NCBI RefSeq assembly: GCF_016653405.1
Contig: NZ_NHSN01000030.1
Coordinates: forward strand, 1-38,973
Origin: Halorhodospira halophila
GTDB lineage: Bacteria; Pseudomonadota; Gammaproteobacteria; Nitrococcales; Halorhodospiraceae
DNA length: 38,973 bases
Direction: 5' to 3'
Positions 8,602 to 17,284 of this stretch are shown in pieces. Position numbers and translations under genes: made by a program. The notes beneath the pieces were generated by a model, which saw only the letters and a program-made list of their open reading frames with translations, had not been told where the DNA came from and did not search any database. Every line of letters begins with the position of its first letter. The stretch's first letter is position 1.

Positions 8602-8630
8602 ATGGTAAGCACGCCCCCCGGGGGGTGCAA
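8602..8630 (-). promoter_or_regulatory. Candidate sigma70 promoter of aspS
   Basis: Read on the reverse strand: TTGCAC (8630-8625), 17-base spacer, TACCAT (8607-8602). The spacer holds the self-complementary run CCCCCCGGGGGG, with GCAC/GTGC flanks, which could also act as a weak 3' hairpin for the kaiB transcript ending at 8659. Predicted start is about 32 bases before the aspS ATG. Confidence 0.5.
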
Positions 8631-8658
8631 GCAAACGGGTCGCAACGCGGCGGGACGC

Positions 8659-8940
8659 TCAGCCCTCCTTGAGGTCGAGCCCGATGAGCACCTTTTCTCG
8701 TTCGGAGAGGTCGCCGACCACCCGGCGCACGGGGGGCGGCAGCTTCTTGATGACCACCGGAGTGGCCAGGATGCGCTCGTCCTCGGCCAGCTGGGGGCGC
8801 TCGAGGATATCGATCACTTCCAGGTCACAGGAGGCGTCGTCGCCGTAGGCCTCCCGGATGATGCGTTCAAGGTTGCGGATGGCTCGTTCCGCCGCCGGCG
8901 TCCGCCCGGCGATGTAGAGCCGCAGGACCAGCTCGCTCAC
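8659..8940 (-). CDS. kaiB: KaiB-family clock protein
   Basis: 93-aa KaiB homologue with the thioredoxin-like family sequence [10 protein letters not shown]...A, the [22 protein letters not shown] segment (quoted only in part: [17 protein letters not shown]) and [19 protein letters not shown]. In cyanobacteria KaiB changes fold, binds the KaiC CI ring and opposes KaiA. The start is GTG at 8940 and overlaps the kaiC stop (GTGA), so translation is very likely coupled. The order is kaiC then kaiB, the reverse of the cyanobacterial kaiBC operon. No kaiA is in the window. The name is secure; whether it takes part in timing, stress or signalling is not known from sequence. Confidence 0.93.
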   Translation of the reverse strand: MSELVLRLYIAGRTPAAERAIRNLERIIREAYGDDASCDLEVIDILERPQLAEDERILATPVVIKKLPPPVRRVVGDLSEREKVLIGLDLKEG

Positions 8941-10406
8941 GACGCTCCCCCCGTCTCGGCACCATTGGCCACGTGCACGCCGTCTCCGGACAGGTAGTAC
9001 TCCAGAACCCGGTCCGAGGTCGGCAGACCGCGCGCCTTAACGACATTCAGCAGCCTGCACAACCTGCCGTCACGCTCGTCGCGGCGCAATTTGATCCAGA
9101 CGTCGATAATGGAGGAGACATCCATGTTGCTGACGCCATCACTGTAGTCGGGCAGCAGTTCCGTAGCCAGGACGGTCACACCCTCGCGCTTGAGCATGTA
9201 GAACAGGCGCAGCAGCATCTCCTTGCCCTGGCGGTCGTCGTGGGGATCGCCCAGCGCGCTGGCCGGGTCGAGGACCACCACGCCCGGGGCCTGCCCCTGC
9301 ACCGAGCGCATCACCCGCAGCAGGTGTTCCTCCCAGCCCAGTTCCACCGCCAGCAGCGGCTCCAGCACCAGCCGGCCGCTATCGATGCACGACGCCAGAT
9401 CCAGGCCCACACTGCGCTGATTGCGCAGCAGCTCCTCGGTGGCCTCCTCGAAGCTGAGGTAGAGCACGGAGTCGCCGGCCCGGCACGCGGCAGCGGCGAA
9501 GGCTGCGGCGAAGCTCGTCTTGCCGGTGCCCGACTGCCCCGAGACCATCACCGCCGAGCCGCGGTACGGGCCGCCGCCCCCGAGCATGGCGTCGAGGCCC
9601 TCGACGCCAGTGGTGTGCCGCTCCGAGGAGGGCCGGGCCTCGAGCCGCGTACCGGTGATCGGGGACAGGAACACCCCTTCGTGATCGAGGAGGAAGGGGA
9701 ACTCGTTGGTGCCGTGTCCGCCACCGCGGCGCTTGAGGATGCGCAGCAGGCGGGTCATGCGCCGGTAGCGCACCTCCTGGCGCAGGAGGATGACGCAGTC
9801 GGCAATGTAATCCTCCAGCCCGAAGCGCTCGCTGAAGCCGGAGTGTTCGCCGGAGGTGATCAGGGTGGTGGCGTCGCGCTCGCGGATCCAGTCAAACACC
9901 CGGGTCAATTCCGCGCGCAGGCTGTTGCCCGGGGCGAAGCTCTCGTCCATGCCGTCGATGGCGTCCACCACCAGCCGCCGTGCGCCGAGGGCGTCCAGGG
10001 CGTAGCCGATGCGCGCGAGCAGCGCCGTCAGCTCGACCTCACCGCCGGAGACCAACTCGGAGCGATCGGGGCGCATGTCGAGGATGCGCCCCCGCCCCGC
10101 CGCCAGGTGCTCGTCCAGCGGGAAGCCGAGCGCGTGGGCGTGGCGCGTAAGGGCTTCCGGCGACTCGTCGAAGGTGGCCAGCACCGATGGCTCGCCCTGC
10201 TCCAGCCCGTGGCAGAAGAAGGTCAGCGCAATCGCCGTCTTGCCGGCCCCCGGGCCGCCGCGCAGCAACGTCGGCTGCCCCTCGGGTAGCCCGCCGTCGA
10301 GGATGAAGTCCAGACCCTGAATGCCAGTGGCCGCGGTCTGCGCCCCGCGCCGGGCGGCGCTGCTGCGCCGGGCGCGTTCGCTCGCGGAGGTGCTGCCTTG
10401 TGCCAT
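8937..10406 (-). CDS. kaiC: KaiC-family clock ATPase/kinase
   Basis: 489-aa protein with two RecA-like domains. The CI Walker A is GGPGAGKT (50-57), followed by TFDES (D80, E81) where cyanobacterial KaiC has a Glu pair; the CII Walker A is GQSGTGKT (290-297) with the EE pair at 320-321. The CII phosphorylation pair aligns with S431-S432 (DVSSIID), Ser-Ser instead of the cyanobacterial Ser-Thr. The C-terminus stops soon after the CII fold, so the KaiA-binding tail is short or absent, consistent with no kaiA nearby. The ATG at 10406 was chosen because CGGAG lies upstream; further in-frame extension would overlap the fmdB terminator. Probably an autonomous KaiA-independent type acting with the overlapping kaiB. 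Confidence 0.92.
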   Translation of the reverse strand: MAQGSTSASERARRSSAARRGAQTAATGIQGLDFILDGGLPEGQPTLLRGGPGAGKTAIALTFFCHGLEQGEPSVLATFDESPEALTRHAHALGFPLDEHLAAGRGRILDMRPDRSELVSGGEVELTALLARIGYALDALGARRLVVDAIDGMDESFAPGNSLRAELTRVFDWIRERDATTLITSGEHSGFSERFGLEDYIADCVILLRQEVRYRRMTRLLRILKRRGGGHGTNEFPFLLDHEGVFLSPITGTRLEARPSSERHTTGVEGLDAMLGGGGPYRGSAVMVSGQSGTGKTSFAAAFAAAACRAGDSVLYLSFEEATEELLRNQRSVGLDLASCIDSGRLVLEPLLAVELGWEEHLLRVMRSVQGQAPGVVVLDPASALGDPHDDRQGKEMLLRLFYMLKREGVTVLATELLPDYSDGVSNMDVSSIIDVWIKLRRDERDGRLCRLLNVVKARGLPTSDRVLEYYLSGDGVHVANGAETGGAS

Positions 10407-10423
10407 GCCTTGCTCCGAGGTGG

Positions 10424-10440
10424 GCTGCCCGTCTGGCAGC
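10424..10440 (-). other. Small hairpin in kaiC leader
   Basis: GCTGCC-AGACG-GGCAGC (reverse strand) forms a perfect 6-bp stem just upstream of the kaiC ribosome binding site. It may affect translation; there is no direct evidence beyond its position. Confidence 0.3.
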
Positions 10441-10445
10441 GTGCC

Positions 10446-10476
10446 AAAAAGCGCCGACGGGGTCCAAGGCCGGCGC
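10446..10476 (-). terminator. Rho-independent terminator after fmdB-like gene
   Basis: On the reverse strand GCGCCGGC pairs with GTCGGCGC (8 bp including one G-U) across a 10-base loop and is followed by TTTTT. It starts 10 bases after the stop of the FmdB-family gene, so most fmdB transcripts should end before kaiC. Confidence 0.6.
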
Positions 10477-10485
10477 CGCGGCGTT

Positions 10486-10842
10486 TCAGCTGGAAGCAGA
10501 ACCGGAGGAGCCAGCCGCCGCAGCCCCCGACTGCCCACCGCCACTGCCTGCGGAGGTGCCCGCCGATGACGCCGACTTGTCGCCGCTCTTGTCACTGCTC
10601 TTGTCGCTGCCGCCCTTGTCGGCGCCATTGCCGCCCCCCTCGGCGACGTTCTTGCGTTGGCCCGACTTGAAGTCGGTCTCGTACCAACCGCCGCCTTTCA
10701 GGCGGAACGCCGCCGCCGAGACCAGCCGCTTGAGCGACGCCTGGCCGCACTCGGGACAGTCGGTCAGCGGGCCGTCCGATACGGACTGGATGGCCTCGAG
10801 ACGGTGGCCGCAGCCACAGCACTCATACTCGTAAATCGGCAT
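10486..10842 (-). CDS. FmdB-family zinc-ribbon protein
   Basis: 118-aa protein starting with the FmdB/CxxC_CXXC_SSSS signature MPIYEYECCGCGH, with a second cysteine pair in DCPECGQ, making one zinc ribbon in residues 1-45, followed by the family stretch AAFRLKGGGWYETDF. From about residue 70 the tail is low-complexity Gly/Ser/Lys/Asp/Ala. Members are small putative regulators of unknown role. In many Gammaproteobacteria this gene lies just upstream of aspS, often with a DUF502 gene between. Here kaiC and kaiB occupy that place. A strong GGAGGGAGAGG ribosome binding site precedes the ATG. Confidence 0.88.
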   Translation of the reverse strand: MPIYEYECCGCGHRLEAIQSVSDGPLTDCPECGQASLKRLVSAAAFRLKGGGWYETDFKSGQRKNVAEGGGNGADKGGSDKSSDKSGDKSASSAGTSAGSGGGQSGAAAAGSSGSASS

Positions 10843-10870
10843 CGATCCTCTCCCTCCTGGTCAACCACCC

Positions 10871-10885
10871 AAGCCGTGACGGCTT
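10871..10885. other. Short perfect inverted repeat between lipoprotein and fmdB-like genes
   Basis: AAGCCGTGACGGCTT is a 7-1-7 perfect inverted repeat in the 84-base gap. It may be the 3' hairpin of the upstream lipoprotein gene or an operator of the fmdB-like gene; no T-run follows it in the transcribed direction. Confidence 0.3.
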
Positions 10886-10926
10886 TTGAATGGGGACTGC
10901 CACGGCTGAAAACAAGGCCCGCCCGC

Positions 10927-11562
10927 TCAGCGGCAGAAGGGCCAGAACTGATACCACCGCCAGCACTGCAGCTCGTCCTCGCACTCGGCCAGCTGCTGCT
11001 CGTAGCGCCGGGCCCGGGACTCAACATTGCGGGCGACGCGCTGCAGGGTCGGCTTCTGGCGGTACGTGCCCCGCCGGTACCCGCCGTGCCCCTCGTGATA
11101 GGCCAGATACAGCCGCCTCGGGTCGTCCAGATCGACCCCGACCCGCTCCCGGGTGCGCTGGTTGTACCAGCCGATGAAATCCAGCGCGTCGCGCATCCGG
11201 GTCCGGTGGGCGTCCCAGTGAGCGGCATCCTCCCGATATTCGCCCCAGACCGGATCCTGCGCCTGGGCGTAGCCGTAGGCGGAACTCGGCCGGCGCCAGG
11301 GGATGATCCCGAGCAGCCGGCGCCGCGGCGGGCGGGCGTCGGCGATGAACGACGACTCCTGATGGACGAAGGCCATCTGGATGGGGATCGGCGTCCCCCA
11401 GCGCTCCTCGGAGCGCCGGGCGTGATCATACCACTCGGGGTTCTCCTCGAAGATGACGCAAATGTCGTCGATGTCCGATGGCTGCGGGCGATGGGCGCAT
11501 CCGACCAGCACCACCAGCAGCACCGCAACCCCAAGGATCCGCAGGATTCGCCCTGGCGTCAT
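10927..11562 (-). CDS. Lipoprotein with lytic-transglycosylase (SLT-like) fold
   Basis: 211-aa predicted lipoprotein. The signal peptide ends in the lipobox LVGC with the lipidated cysteine at 22. The SLT-like part has the catalytic-type glutamate E69 in FVHQESSF, then SSAYGYAQAQDPVW, the family's GYAQ motif, and a tyrosine-rich YLAYHEGHGGY segment. Such proteins cleave peptidoglycan at the outer-membrane or periplasmic face. The final 25 residues are rich in Trp and Cys. The ATG at 11562 gives the complete lipoprotein signal and has a GAGG site upstream. It is divergent from the SDR gene and ends 84 bases before the fmdB-like gene on the same strand. Confidence 0.8.
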   Translation of the reverse strand: MTPGRILRILGVAVLLVVLVGCAHRPQPSDIDDICVIFEENPEWYDHARRSEERWGTPIPIQMAFVHQESSFIADARPPRRRLLGIIPWRRPSSAYGYAQAQDPVWGEYREDAAHWDAHRTRMRDALDFIGWYNQRTRERVGVDLDDPRRLYLAYHEGHGGYRRGTYRQKPTLQRVARNVESRARRYEQQLAECEDELQCWRWYQFWPFCR

Positions 11563-11647
11563 GCCCGCCTCACGCGACCGGTGCTCAAAGAGGCGACAGG
11601 ATACCCGATGTGGAGATCGGCGGGCGCAGGCTTTAGCCTGTCGGGCC

Positions 11648-12520
11648 ATGAACGACGACCACACCGATCACCGCCCCGCGCTGCTGATCACCGGCTGTTC
11701 CAGCGGCATCGGCGAGACCGCTGCAGCGCACATGGCCCGGCGCGGCTGGCGGGTCTTCCCCAGCGCCCGCCGCAGCGAGGACGTGGCCCGCCTGCGCGAG
11801 GCCGGCTGGGAGGACGCCCTGGTGCTGGACCTGGCCGACAGCGCTTCCATCGAGGGCGCGGTGGAGCAGGTCGCCGAGCGCACCGGCGGGTGCATCGACG
11901 CCCTGTTCAATAACGGGGCCTATGGTCAGCCCGGCGCGGTGGAAGATCTCTCCCGGGCGACGCTGCGCGAGCAGCTAGAGACCAACCTGCTCGGCACCCA
12001 CGAACTGACCACGCGGGTGCTGCCGTACATGCGCCGCCAGGGCCACGGGCGCATCGTGCAAAACAGCTCGGTACTCGGTTTCATCGCCCTGCCCTACCGC
12101 GGCGCCTACGTCTGCTCCAAGTTCGCCCTCGAGGGGCTCACCGACGCCCTGCGCCAAGAACTGCGCGGCAGCGGCATCCACGTGAGCCTGATCCAGCCCG
12201 GACCCATCGCCAGCCGTTTTCGCGACAACGCCCACCGCGCCTTCCAGGCCCGGATCGATCCACAGAACAGCGCCCACGCTGCCACCTATCGTGCGGTGGA
12301 GCAGCGCCTGGCCGGCGCCGGGGCCTCGACGCCCTTCACGCTCGAAGCCGAGGCGGTGGCCACCAAGCTGGTCCACGCCCTGGAGCACCCGCGCCCGAAG
12401 GCCCGCTACCACGTCACCGTTCCCACCCATCTCTTCGCCGCCCTCAAGCGCCTGCTGCCCACGCGCTGGCTGGACCGGGTTCTGCTGGCGGCCACGGCCT
12501 CGGAGCGCCGCATCCGCTAG
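11648..12520 (+). CDS. SDR-family NAD(P)-dependent oxidoreductase (YbbO-like)
   Basis: 290-aa classical short-chain dehydrogenase. It has the cofactor motif TGCSSGIG (15-22), NNGA (about 88-91), the catalytic Ser in QNSSVLG, and the Tyr-x3-Lys pair in YVCSKFALEG (about 155-159). The arginine-rich turn PSARRSED after the second strand favours NADP(H). The overall sequence resembles the E. coli YbbO aldehyde-reductase group, but the substrate is not readable. The ATG at 11648 fits the family; the ribosome binding site is weak, and a 14-base perfect palindrome (CAGGCTTTAGCCTG, 11627-11640) sits directly before it. It converges on clpB with a 6-base gap. Confidence 0.85.
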   Translation: MNDDHTDHRPALLITGCSSGIGETAAAHMARRGWRVFPSARRSEDVARLREAGWEDALVLDLADSASIEGAVEQVAERTGGCIDALFNNGAYGQPGAVEDLSRATLREQLETNLLGTHELTTRVLPYMRRQGHGRIVQNSSVLGFIALPYRGAYVCSKFALEGLTDALRQELRGSGIHVSLIQPGPIASRFRDNAHRAFQARIDPQNSAHAATYRAVEQRLAGAGASTPFTLEAEAVATKLVHALEHPRPKARYHVTVPTHLFAALKRLLPTRWLDRVLLAATASERRIR

Positions 12521-12526
12521 CCCGGC

Positions 12527-15139
12527 TCAGACCACCTCGCCCTCGACCACCGGCTCGCCGCGCTCGAAGCGGAACGCGCCGTCTTGCACATCGACCCGGA
12601 TGCGATCGCCCTGCCCGAAGTTGCCCTCGAGCATCTCCCGGGCCAGCGGGTTCTCGACCTCGTGCTGCAGGACCCGCTTGAGCGGGCGGGCGCCGTAGAC
12701 CGGGTCGAAGCCCGCTTCGCCGATGCGGTCCAGGGCCGCTTCGCTGAGTTCGAGCGCCATGTCTCGCTCGGCCAGCCGCTCGCTGAGGTAGCCGACCTGG
12801 ATGCTGGTGATCGCGCGGATCTGCTCCCGCGACAGCGGCCGGAAGACCACCACCTCGTCGATACGGTTGATGAACTCGGGACGGAAGTGGGTCCCGACGA
12901 TGTCCATCACCGAGCTCTTCATCCGCTGGTAGTCCTCTTCCTCCTCCCCGGCCATGCTCTGGATGATCTCCGAGCCGAGGTTCGAGGTCATCACGATGAC
13001 CGTGTTGCGGAAATCCACGGTGCGGCCGTGGCTGTCGGTCAACCGACCGTCATCGAGGACCTGCAGCAGGACGTTGAAGACGTCACCGTGGGCCTTCTCG
13101 ACCTCGTCGAGGAGGATCACCGAGTACGGCTTGCGACGCACGTGCTCGGTGAGATAACCGCCCTCTTCGTAGCCGACGTACCCCGGCGGCGCACCGATCA
13201 GCCGCGCCACGGAGTGCTTCTCCATGAACTCGGACATGTCGATGCGCAGCATGGCCTCTTCCGTGTCGAACAGGAACTCGGCGAGCGCCTTGCACAGCTC
13301 GGTCTTGCCCACGCCGGTGGGGCCCAGGAAGAGGAACGAGCCATTGGGGCGGTTCGGGTCCGACAGCCCGGCCCGGGAGCGGCGGATGGCGTTGGCCACC
13401 GCGGCGATGGCCTCATCCTGGCCGACCACCCGCTCGTGCAGGGCCTGCTCCATGCGCAGGAGCTTGTCCCGCTCGCCCTCGAGCATCTTCGAGACCGGGA
13501 TGCCGGTCCACTTGGAGACCACCTCGGCGACCTCCTCGTCGCTGACCCGGTTGCGCAGCAGCTTCATGTCGTACATGTCCGCCTGCGAGGCCATGTCCAG
13601 CTGGCGCTCCAGCTCGGGGATGCGGCCGTACTGCAGCTCGGACATGCGCTGCAGGTCGCCGGCGCGACGGGCGGTCTCCACCTCCTGGCGGGCGCGCTCA
13701 AGCTCCTCCTTGATCGACTGCGTGCCCTCGACCGCGGCCTTCTCGGAGTTCCAGATCTCCTCGAGGTTCCCGTACTCCTGCTCCAGCTCGTTGATCTCGT
13801 CCTCGAGGGTCGCCAGGCGCTTTCTGGAGGCGTCGTCCTCCTCGTTGCGCAGCGCCTCGCGCTCGATCTTGAGCTGGATCAGCCGGCGCTCGAGGCGATC
13901 CATCGACTCCGGCTTGGAGTCGATCTCCATGCGGATCCGCGACGCCGCCTCATCGACCAGGTCGATGGCCTTGTCCGGCAGGTTGCGATCCGTGATGTAG
14001 CGGTGCGAGAGCGTCGCCGCGGAGACGATGGCCGGGTCCGTGATCTCGACACCGTGGTGGACCTCGTAGCGCTCCTTGAGCCCGCGCAGGATGGCCACCG
14101 TGTCCTCGACGCTCGGCTCATCCACCTGGACCGTCTGGAAGCGGCGCTCCAGGGCGGCGTCCTTCTCGATGTTCTCGCGGTATTCGTTGAGGGTGGTGGC
14201 ACCGATGCAGTGCAGCTCGCCCCGGGCGAGCGCCGGCTTGAGCATATTGCCGGCGTCCATGGCGCCTTCGGCCTTGCCGGCGCCGACGATGGTGTGGAGC
14301 TCGTCGATGAACAGGATGATCTGCCCCTCCTGCTGACCGAGCTCCTTGAGCAGCGCCTTGAGCCGCTCCTCGAAGTCGCCGCGGTACTTGGCCCCGGCGA
14401 GCAGTGCACCGAGGTCGAGCGACAGGACCCGCTTGTTCTTGAGCCCCTCGGGCACCTCGGCGTTGACGATGCGCTGGGCCAAGCCCTCGACGATGGCGGT
14501 CTTGCCGGTGCCCGGCTCACCGATGAGCACCGGGTTGTTCTTGGTCCGGCGCTGGAGGACCTGCACCGTGCGCCGGATCTCGTCGTCGCGGCCGATGACC
14601 GGGTCGAGCTTGCCCTGCTCGGCGCGCTCGGTCAGGTCGATGGTGTACTTCTCCAGCGCCTGGCGCTGGTCCTCGGCGTTGGGATCATCCACCGCCTGGC
14701 CGCCGCGCACCTGCTCGATGGCCTGCTCAAGGGGCTCCCGCGCGGCACCGGCCTGCTCGAGGATCTTCGCCAGCCGGCTCTTGCCATCCTCGAGCACGGC
14801 GAGCACGAAGAGCTCGCTGGAGAGGTACTGGTCCTTGCGCTTCTGTGCGAGCTTGTCGGTGAGATTGAGCAGCCGCCCCAGCTCGTTGGACAGGTGCACC
14901 TCGCCGCCGGTGCCGGAGACCTGCGGCATCTGCTCGAGAGCCTCGCCGAGCTGCGAGCGCAGCTTGTTCAGGTTGACGCCGGCCTGCTGGAGCAGCGGAC
15001 GCACGCCGCCGCCCTCCTGATCGAGCATGGCCAGCATCAGATGGACCGGTTCGATGAACTGGTGGTCGCGCCCCACCGCCAGGCTCTGCGCCTCGGCGAT
15101 GGCCATCTGGAATTTGGTGGTCAGCTTGTCCATCCGCAT
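12527..15139 (-). CDS. clpB: ATP-dependent disaggregase ClpB
   Basis: 870-aa Hsp100 disaggregase, which works with DnaK to rescue aggregated proteins in the cytoplasm. It has the N-terminal Clp repeat domain ([18 protein letters not shown], close to E. coli ClpB), a first AAA+ module with Walker A GEPGTGKT (about 206-213), the coiled-coil middle domain (about 400-530), and a second AAA+ module with Walker A GPTGVGKT (about 606-613) and the D2 sensor sequence GARPLKR. The length matches the family (E. coli 857). The ATG at 15139 matches family starts. A sigma32-type promoter lies 80-108 bases upstream. Confidence 0.98.
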   Translation of the reverse strand: MRMDKLTTKFQMAIAEAQSLAVGRDHQFIEPVHLMLAMLDQEGGGVRPLLQQAGVNLNKLRSQLGEALEQMPQVSGTGGEVHLSNELGRLLNLTDKLAQKRKDQYLSSELFVLAVLEDGKSRLAKILEQAGAAREPLEQAIEQVRGGQAVDDPNAEDQRQALEKYTIDLTERAEQGKLDPVIGRDDEIRRTVQVLQRRTKNNPVLIGEPGTGKTAIVEGLAQRIVNAEVPEGLKNKRVLSLDLGALLAGAKYRGDFEERLKALLKELGQQEGQIILFIDELHTIVGAGKAEGAMDAGNMLKPALARGELHCIGATTLNEYRENIEKDAALERRFQTVQVDEPSVEDTVAILRGLKERYEVHHGVEITDPAIVSAATLSHRYITDRNLPDKAIDLVDEAASRIRMEIDSKPESMDRLERRLIQLKIEREALRNEEDDASRKRLATLEDEINELEQEYGNLEEIWNSEKAAVEGTQSIKEELERARQEVETARRAGDLQRMSELQYGRIPELERQLDMASQADMYDMKLLRNRVSDEEVAEVVSKWTGIPVSKMLEGERDKLLRMEQALHERVVGQDEAIAAVANAIRRSRAGLSDPNRPNGSFLFLGPTGVGKTELCKALAEFLFDTEEAMLRIDMSEFMEKHSVARLIGAPPGYVGYEEGGYLTEHVRRKPYSVILLDEVEKAHGDVFNVLLQVLDDGRLTDSHGRTVDFRNTVIVMTSNLGSEIIQSMAGEEEEDYQRMKSSVMDIVGTHFRPEFINRIDEVVVFRPLSREQIRAITSIQVGYLSERLAERDMALELSEAALDRIGEAGFDPVYGARPLKRVLQHEVENPLAREMLEGNFGQGDRIRVDVQDGAFRFERGEPVVEGEVV

Positions 15140-15218
15140 GTCTCTACCCCCTTGGCCGCATCACGGGCCGACAATCCGCTCCACCGCGCTGCGGCGGTGG
15201 CTGGTTTCTTGTCAGGAT

Positions 15219-15247
15219 AGATGGGGCAGCGGCGACGGGTTTTCAAT
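15219..15247 (-). promoter_or_regulatory. Sigma32 (RpoH) heat-shock promoter of clpB
   Basis: Reverse strand: ATTGAAA (15247-15241), 14-base spacer, CCCCATCT (15226-15219). This agrees with the RpoH consensus CTTGAA-N13-15-CCCCATNT at all but one position. The -35 element overlaps the TGA stop (15243-15245) of the upstream diguanylate cyclase gene, so clpB can be induced separately from that cluster. Confidence 0.75.
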
Positions 15248-16529
15248 CCGGCGCGGGCAGGCCGGCGACACGGTTGCGGCCCTGGCGCTTGGCCTCGTAG
15301 AGGGCCAGATCGGCGGATTTCAGGACCTCCTCGACGGAGCCGCCGTCGAGCACGGCCACGCCGACGCTGGCGCTGAGGGCCACGGTCTCGCCCTCGTAGA
15401 CCAGCTCCAGGGTCTCGATGCCATTGCGGATACGCTCGGCCAGGGTCCAGGCACCGGGACCATCGATCCCCACGGTGACAATGAAGAACTCCTCGCCGCC
15501 GGAGCGGATGAGCACGTCGGCGCGGCGGACGGTCTCGCGCAGCTGCGCAGCCACCCGCTGGAGCACCGTATCGCCGCCGAAGTGGCCGAGGCGGTCGTTG
15601 ATCGCCTTGAAGTGATCCAGATCGACCACCAGCGCCGCCAGCGGCTGCCGCGTCCGCCGCGCTGTCTCGCCGAGCTGATCGGCGATCTCGTCGAGGTAGA
15701 GCCGATTGTGCAACCCGGTCAGCGGGTCGCGCCGGGCCCCTTCGCGGGCCTCGCGCAGCAGCTCCATCAGGTCCACGTTCTGGTTGACGCGGACGCTGAG
15801 CTCCTCCTCCAGGAAGGGGCGGGTCAGGAAGTCGTCGGCCCCGGCCTTGAGCAGCCGCGCGGAGAGCAGCCCCGAGCCGTGACTGGAGACACCGATGATA
15901 CCCAGCCGCGGGGCCGCGTGCCGGCGGCGCAGCTCGCGGATCAGGGTGATGCCGTCCATGCCCGGCATGTTCTGGTCGCAGAGCACCAGGCGGATGGTGG
16001 CGTCCTCATCCGAGGTGATCCGTTCCAGCGCCTCTTGGCCATTGCCGGACTGGTAGCAGCGGAACCCCCAGCGGCTGAGCAGGTGCACCAGGTACTCGCG
16101 GGCCGAGCGGGAGTCGTCGACCACCAGCACGCCGATGGACCGGTTGCGGTGGATGCGCTGCAGGGTACGCAGCACCGAGTCCACCGCGTCCGGGGCATCC
16201 TTGAGGATGTAGTCGCACACCCCGGCCCCCACCAGCTGATCGCGCAGGTCGTCCTCGATGGTGGCGGTCAGAACCACGGAGGGGATGTCGCGCTCCACCA
16301 GGTCCCCGACCACCTCGCCGCGCGGAGCATCCGGCAGGTCGAGATCGAGCACGGCGGCGACGATCCGTTCACCGTCATGCTCCAGCAGCTGCCGCGCGGC
16401 GGCGCGGCTGCCGGCGACCAGCGCCTTCAGCCCCAGGGCGTCCTCGATGCGCCCGGCCAACCAGCCGGCCACGGAGCGACTGTCCTCCACCACCAGGATG
16501 CGGCCGGCGGCGTACTGCTCCTCGGACAT
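15243..16529 (-). CDS. Two-receiver diguanylate cyclase response regulator (REC-REC-GGDEF)
   Basis: 428-aa cytoplasmic response regulator that should make cyclic di-GMP when phosphorylated. REC1 (about 10-125) has the acidic pair E15-D16 and acceptor D62 (LDLDLPD). REC2 (about 133-250) has D138-D139 and acceptor D185 (CDQNMPGMDG). The GGDEF domain (about 265-424) has an intact GGEEF (344-348), a product-inhibition I-site RxxD (R335-D338) five residues before it, and DPLTGLHNR. It is an active, feedback-inhibited enzyme by sequence. The ATG at 16529 starts two bases after the pgeF stop, with GAGAGGAG upstream inside pgeF, so it is the last gene of rluD-pgeF-dgc. No cognate kinase is in the window. 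Confidence 0.92.
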   Translation of the reverse strand: MSEEQYAAGRILVVEDSRSVAGWLAGRIEDALGLKALVAGSRAAARQLLEHDGERIVAAVLDLDLPDAPRGEVVGDLVERDIPSVVLTATIEDDLRDQLVGAGVCDYILKDAPDAVDSVLRTLQRIHRNRSIGVLVVDDSRSAREYLVHLLSRWGFRCYQSGNGQEALERITSDEDATIRLVLCDQNMPGMDGITLIRELRRRHAAPRLGIIGVSSHGSGLLSARLLKAGADDFLTRPFLEEELSVRVNQNVDLMELLREAREGARRDPLTGLHNRLYLDEIADQLGETARRTRQPLAALVVDLDHFKAINDRLGHFGGDTVLQRVAAQLRETVRRADVLIRSGGEEFFIVTVGIDGPGAWTLAERIRNGIETLELVYEGETVALSASVGVAVLDGGSVEEVLKSADLALYEAKRQGRNRVAGLPAPD

Positions 16530-16531
16530 GC

Positions 16532-17284
16532 TCACGGCTCCTCTCGGTAGATCAGGCTCGCCATCCGGCCGGTGGATCCGTCCCGGCGATGGGAGAAAAA
16601 ACGCGCCCGATCCGTGTGCGTGCACCAGCCGCCACCGTGGACCGATGTCACCCCGGCCTGCCGCAGGCGACTCCGAGCCAGGCTGTAGAGGTCAGCGTAC
16701 CAGCGATCACCGGCCGCGGGGGTGAGCCCCTCGGCCGCAGCCGGATCCCGTGCGCGCAGCGCCTCGGCCACCTCCGGCCCTACCTCGAAGGCGTCGGGCC
16801 CGATGGCCGGCCCCAGCCAGGCGTGGAGTTCGCCGGCCGGCACCGGCAGCGCCGCCACCACGGCCTCGAGGATGCCCGCGGCGAGGCCCCGCCAGCCGGC
16901 GTGGGCGGCGGCCACCGCCCGCCCGTCCCCGGCGGCGAGGAGCACCGGCAGGCAGTCGGCGGTGAGCACGGCGCAAACCACGCCGGCGCGATCGGTCCAG
17001 GCCGCGTCGGCACGTGCGCCGGGGGCGACCCGGTGCGCGGCGACCACCTCGGTGCCGTGGACCTGCTCCAGCCACACGGGCTCGGCGGGCAGACCGGCGC
17101 GGGTGCGCAGCAGATGCCGATTGGCGGCCACGGCGGACGGGTCATCCCCGGTATGCTCGGCCAGATTGAGGCTGTCGCGCGGCGCGGCGCTGCAGCCGCC
17201 GCAGCGCAGCGTGCTCAGGGCCCGCACACCCTCCGGCGCCGGCCACCGGGGCTTGAAGAACAGGCCACCGTCCACCTCATCCAT
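16532..17284 (-). CDS. pgeF: Multicopper-polyphenol-oxidase fold protein PgeF (YfiH/LACC1 family)
   Basis: 250-aa member of the YfiH family, known as peptidoglycan editing factor PgeF and, in homologues, as a purine-nucleoside phosphorylase/deaminase. The conserved metal ligands are visible: H76 (QVHG), C111 (TADCLP) and H128 (AAHAGWRG). The length is normal. The ATG at 17284 overlaps the rluD stop by eight bases (ATGGATGA), so the pair is translationally coupled, and the downstream diguanylate cyclase gene follows after two bases. rluD-yfiH adjacency is common in Gammaproteobacteria. Confidence 0.93.
   Translation of the reverse strand: MDEVDGGLFFKPRWPAPEGVRALSTLRCGGCSAAPRDSLNLAEHTGDDPSAVAANRHLLRTRAGLPAEPVWLEQVHGTEVVAAHRVAPGARADAAWTDRAGVVCAVLTADCLPVLLAAGDGRAVAAAHAGWRGLAAGILEAVVAALPVPAGELHAWLGPAIGPDAFEVGPEVAEALRARDPAAAEGLTPAAGDRWYADLYSLARSRLRQAGVTSVHGGGWCTHTDRARFFSHRRDGSTGRMASLIYREEP

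Noticed and set aside
12584-15220. Open frame of about 878 codons opposite clpB
   Set aside because: Antisense shadow of clpB; low-complexity Leu/Asp/Val-rich translation without family features.
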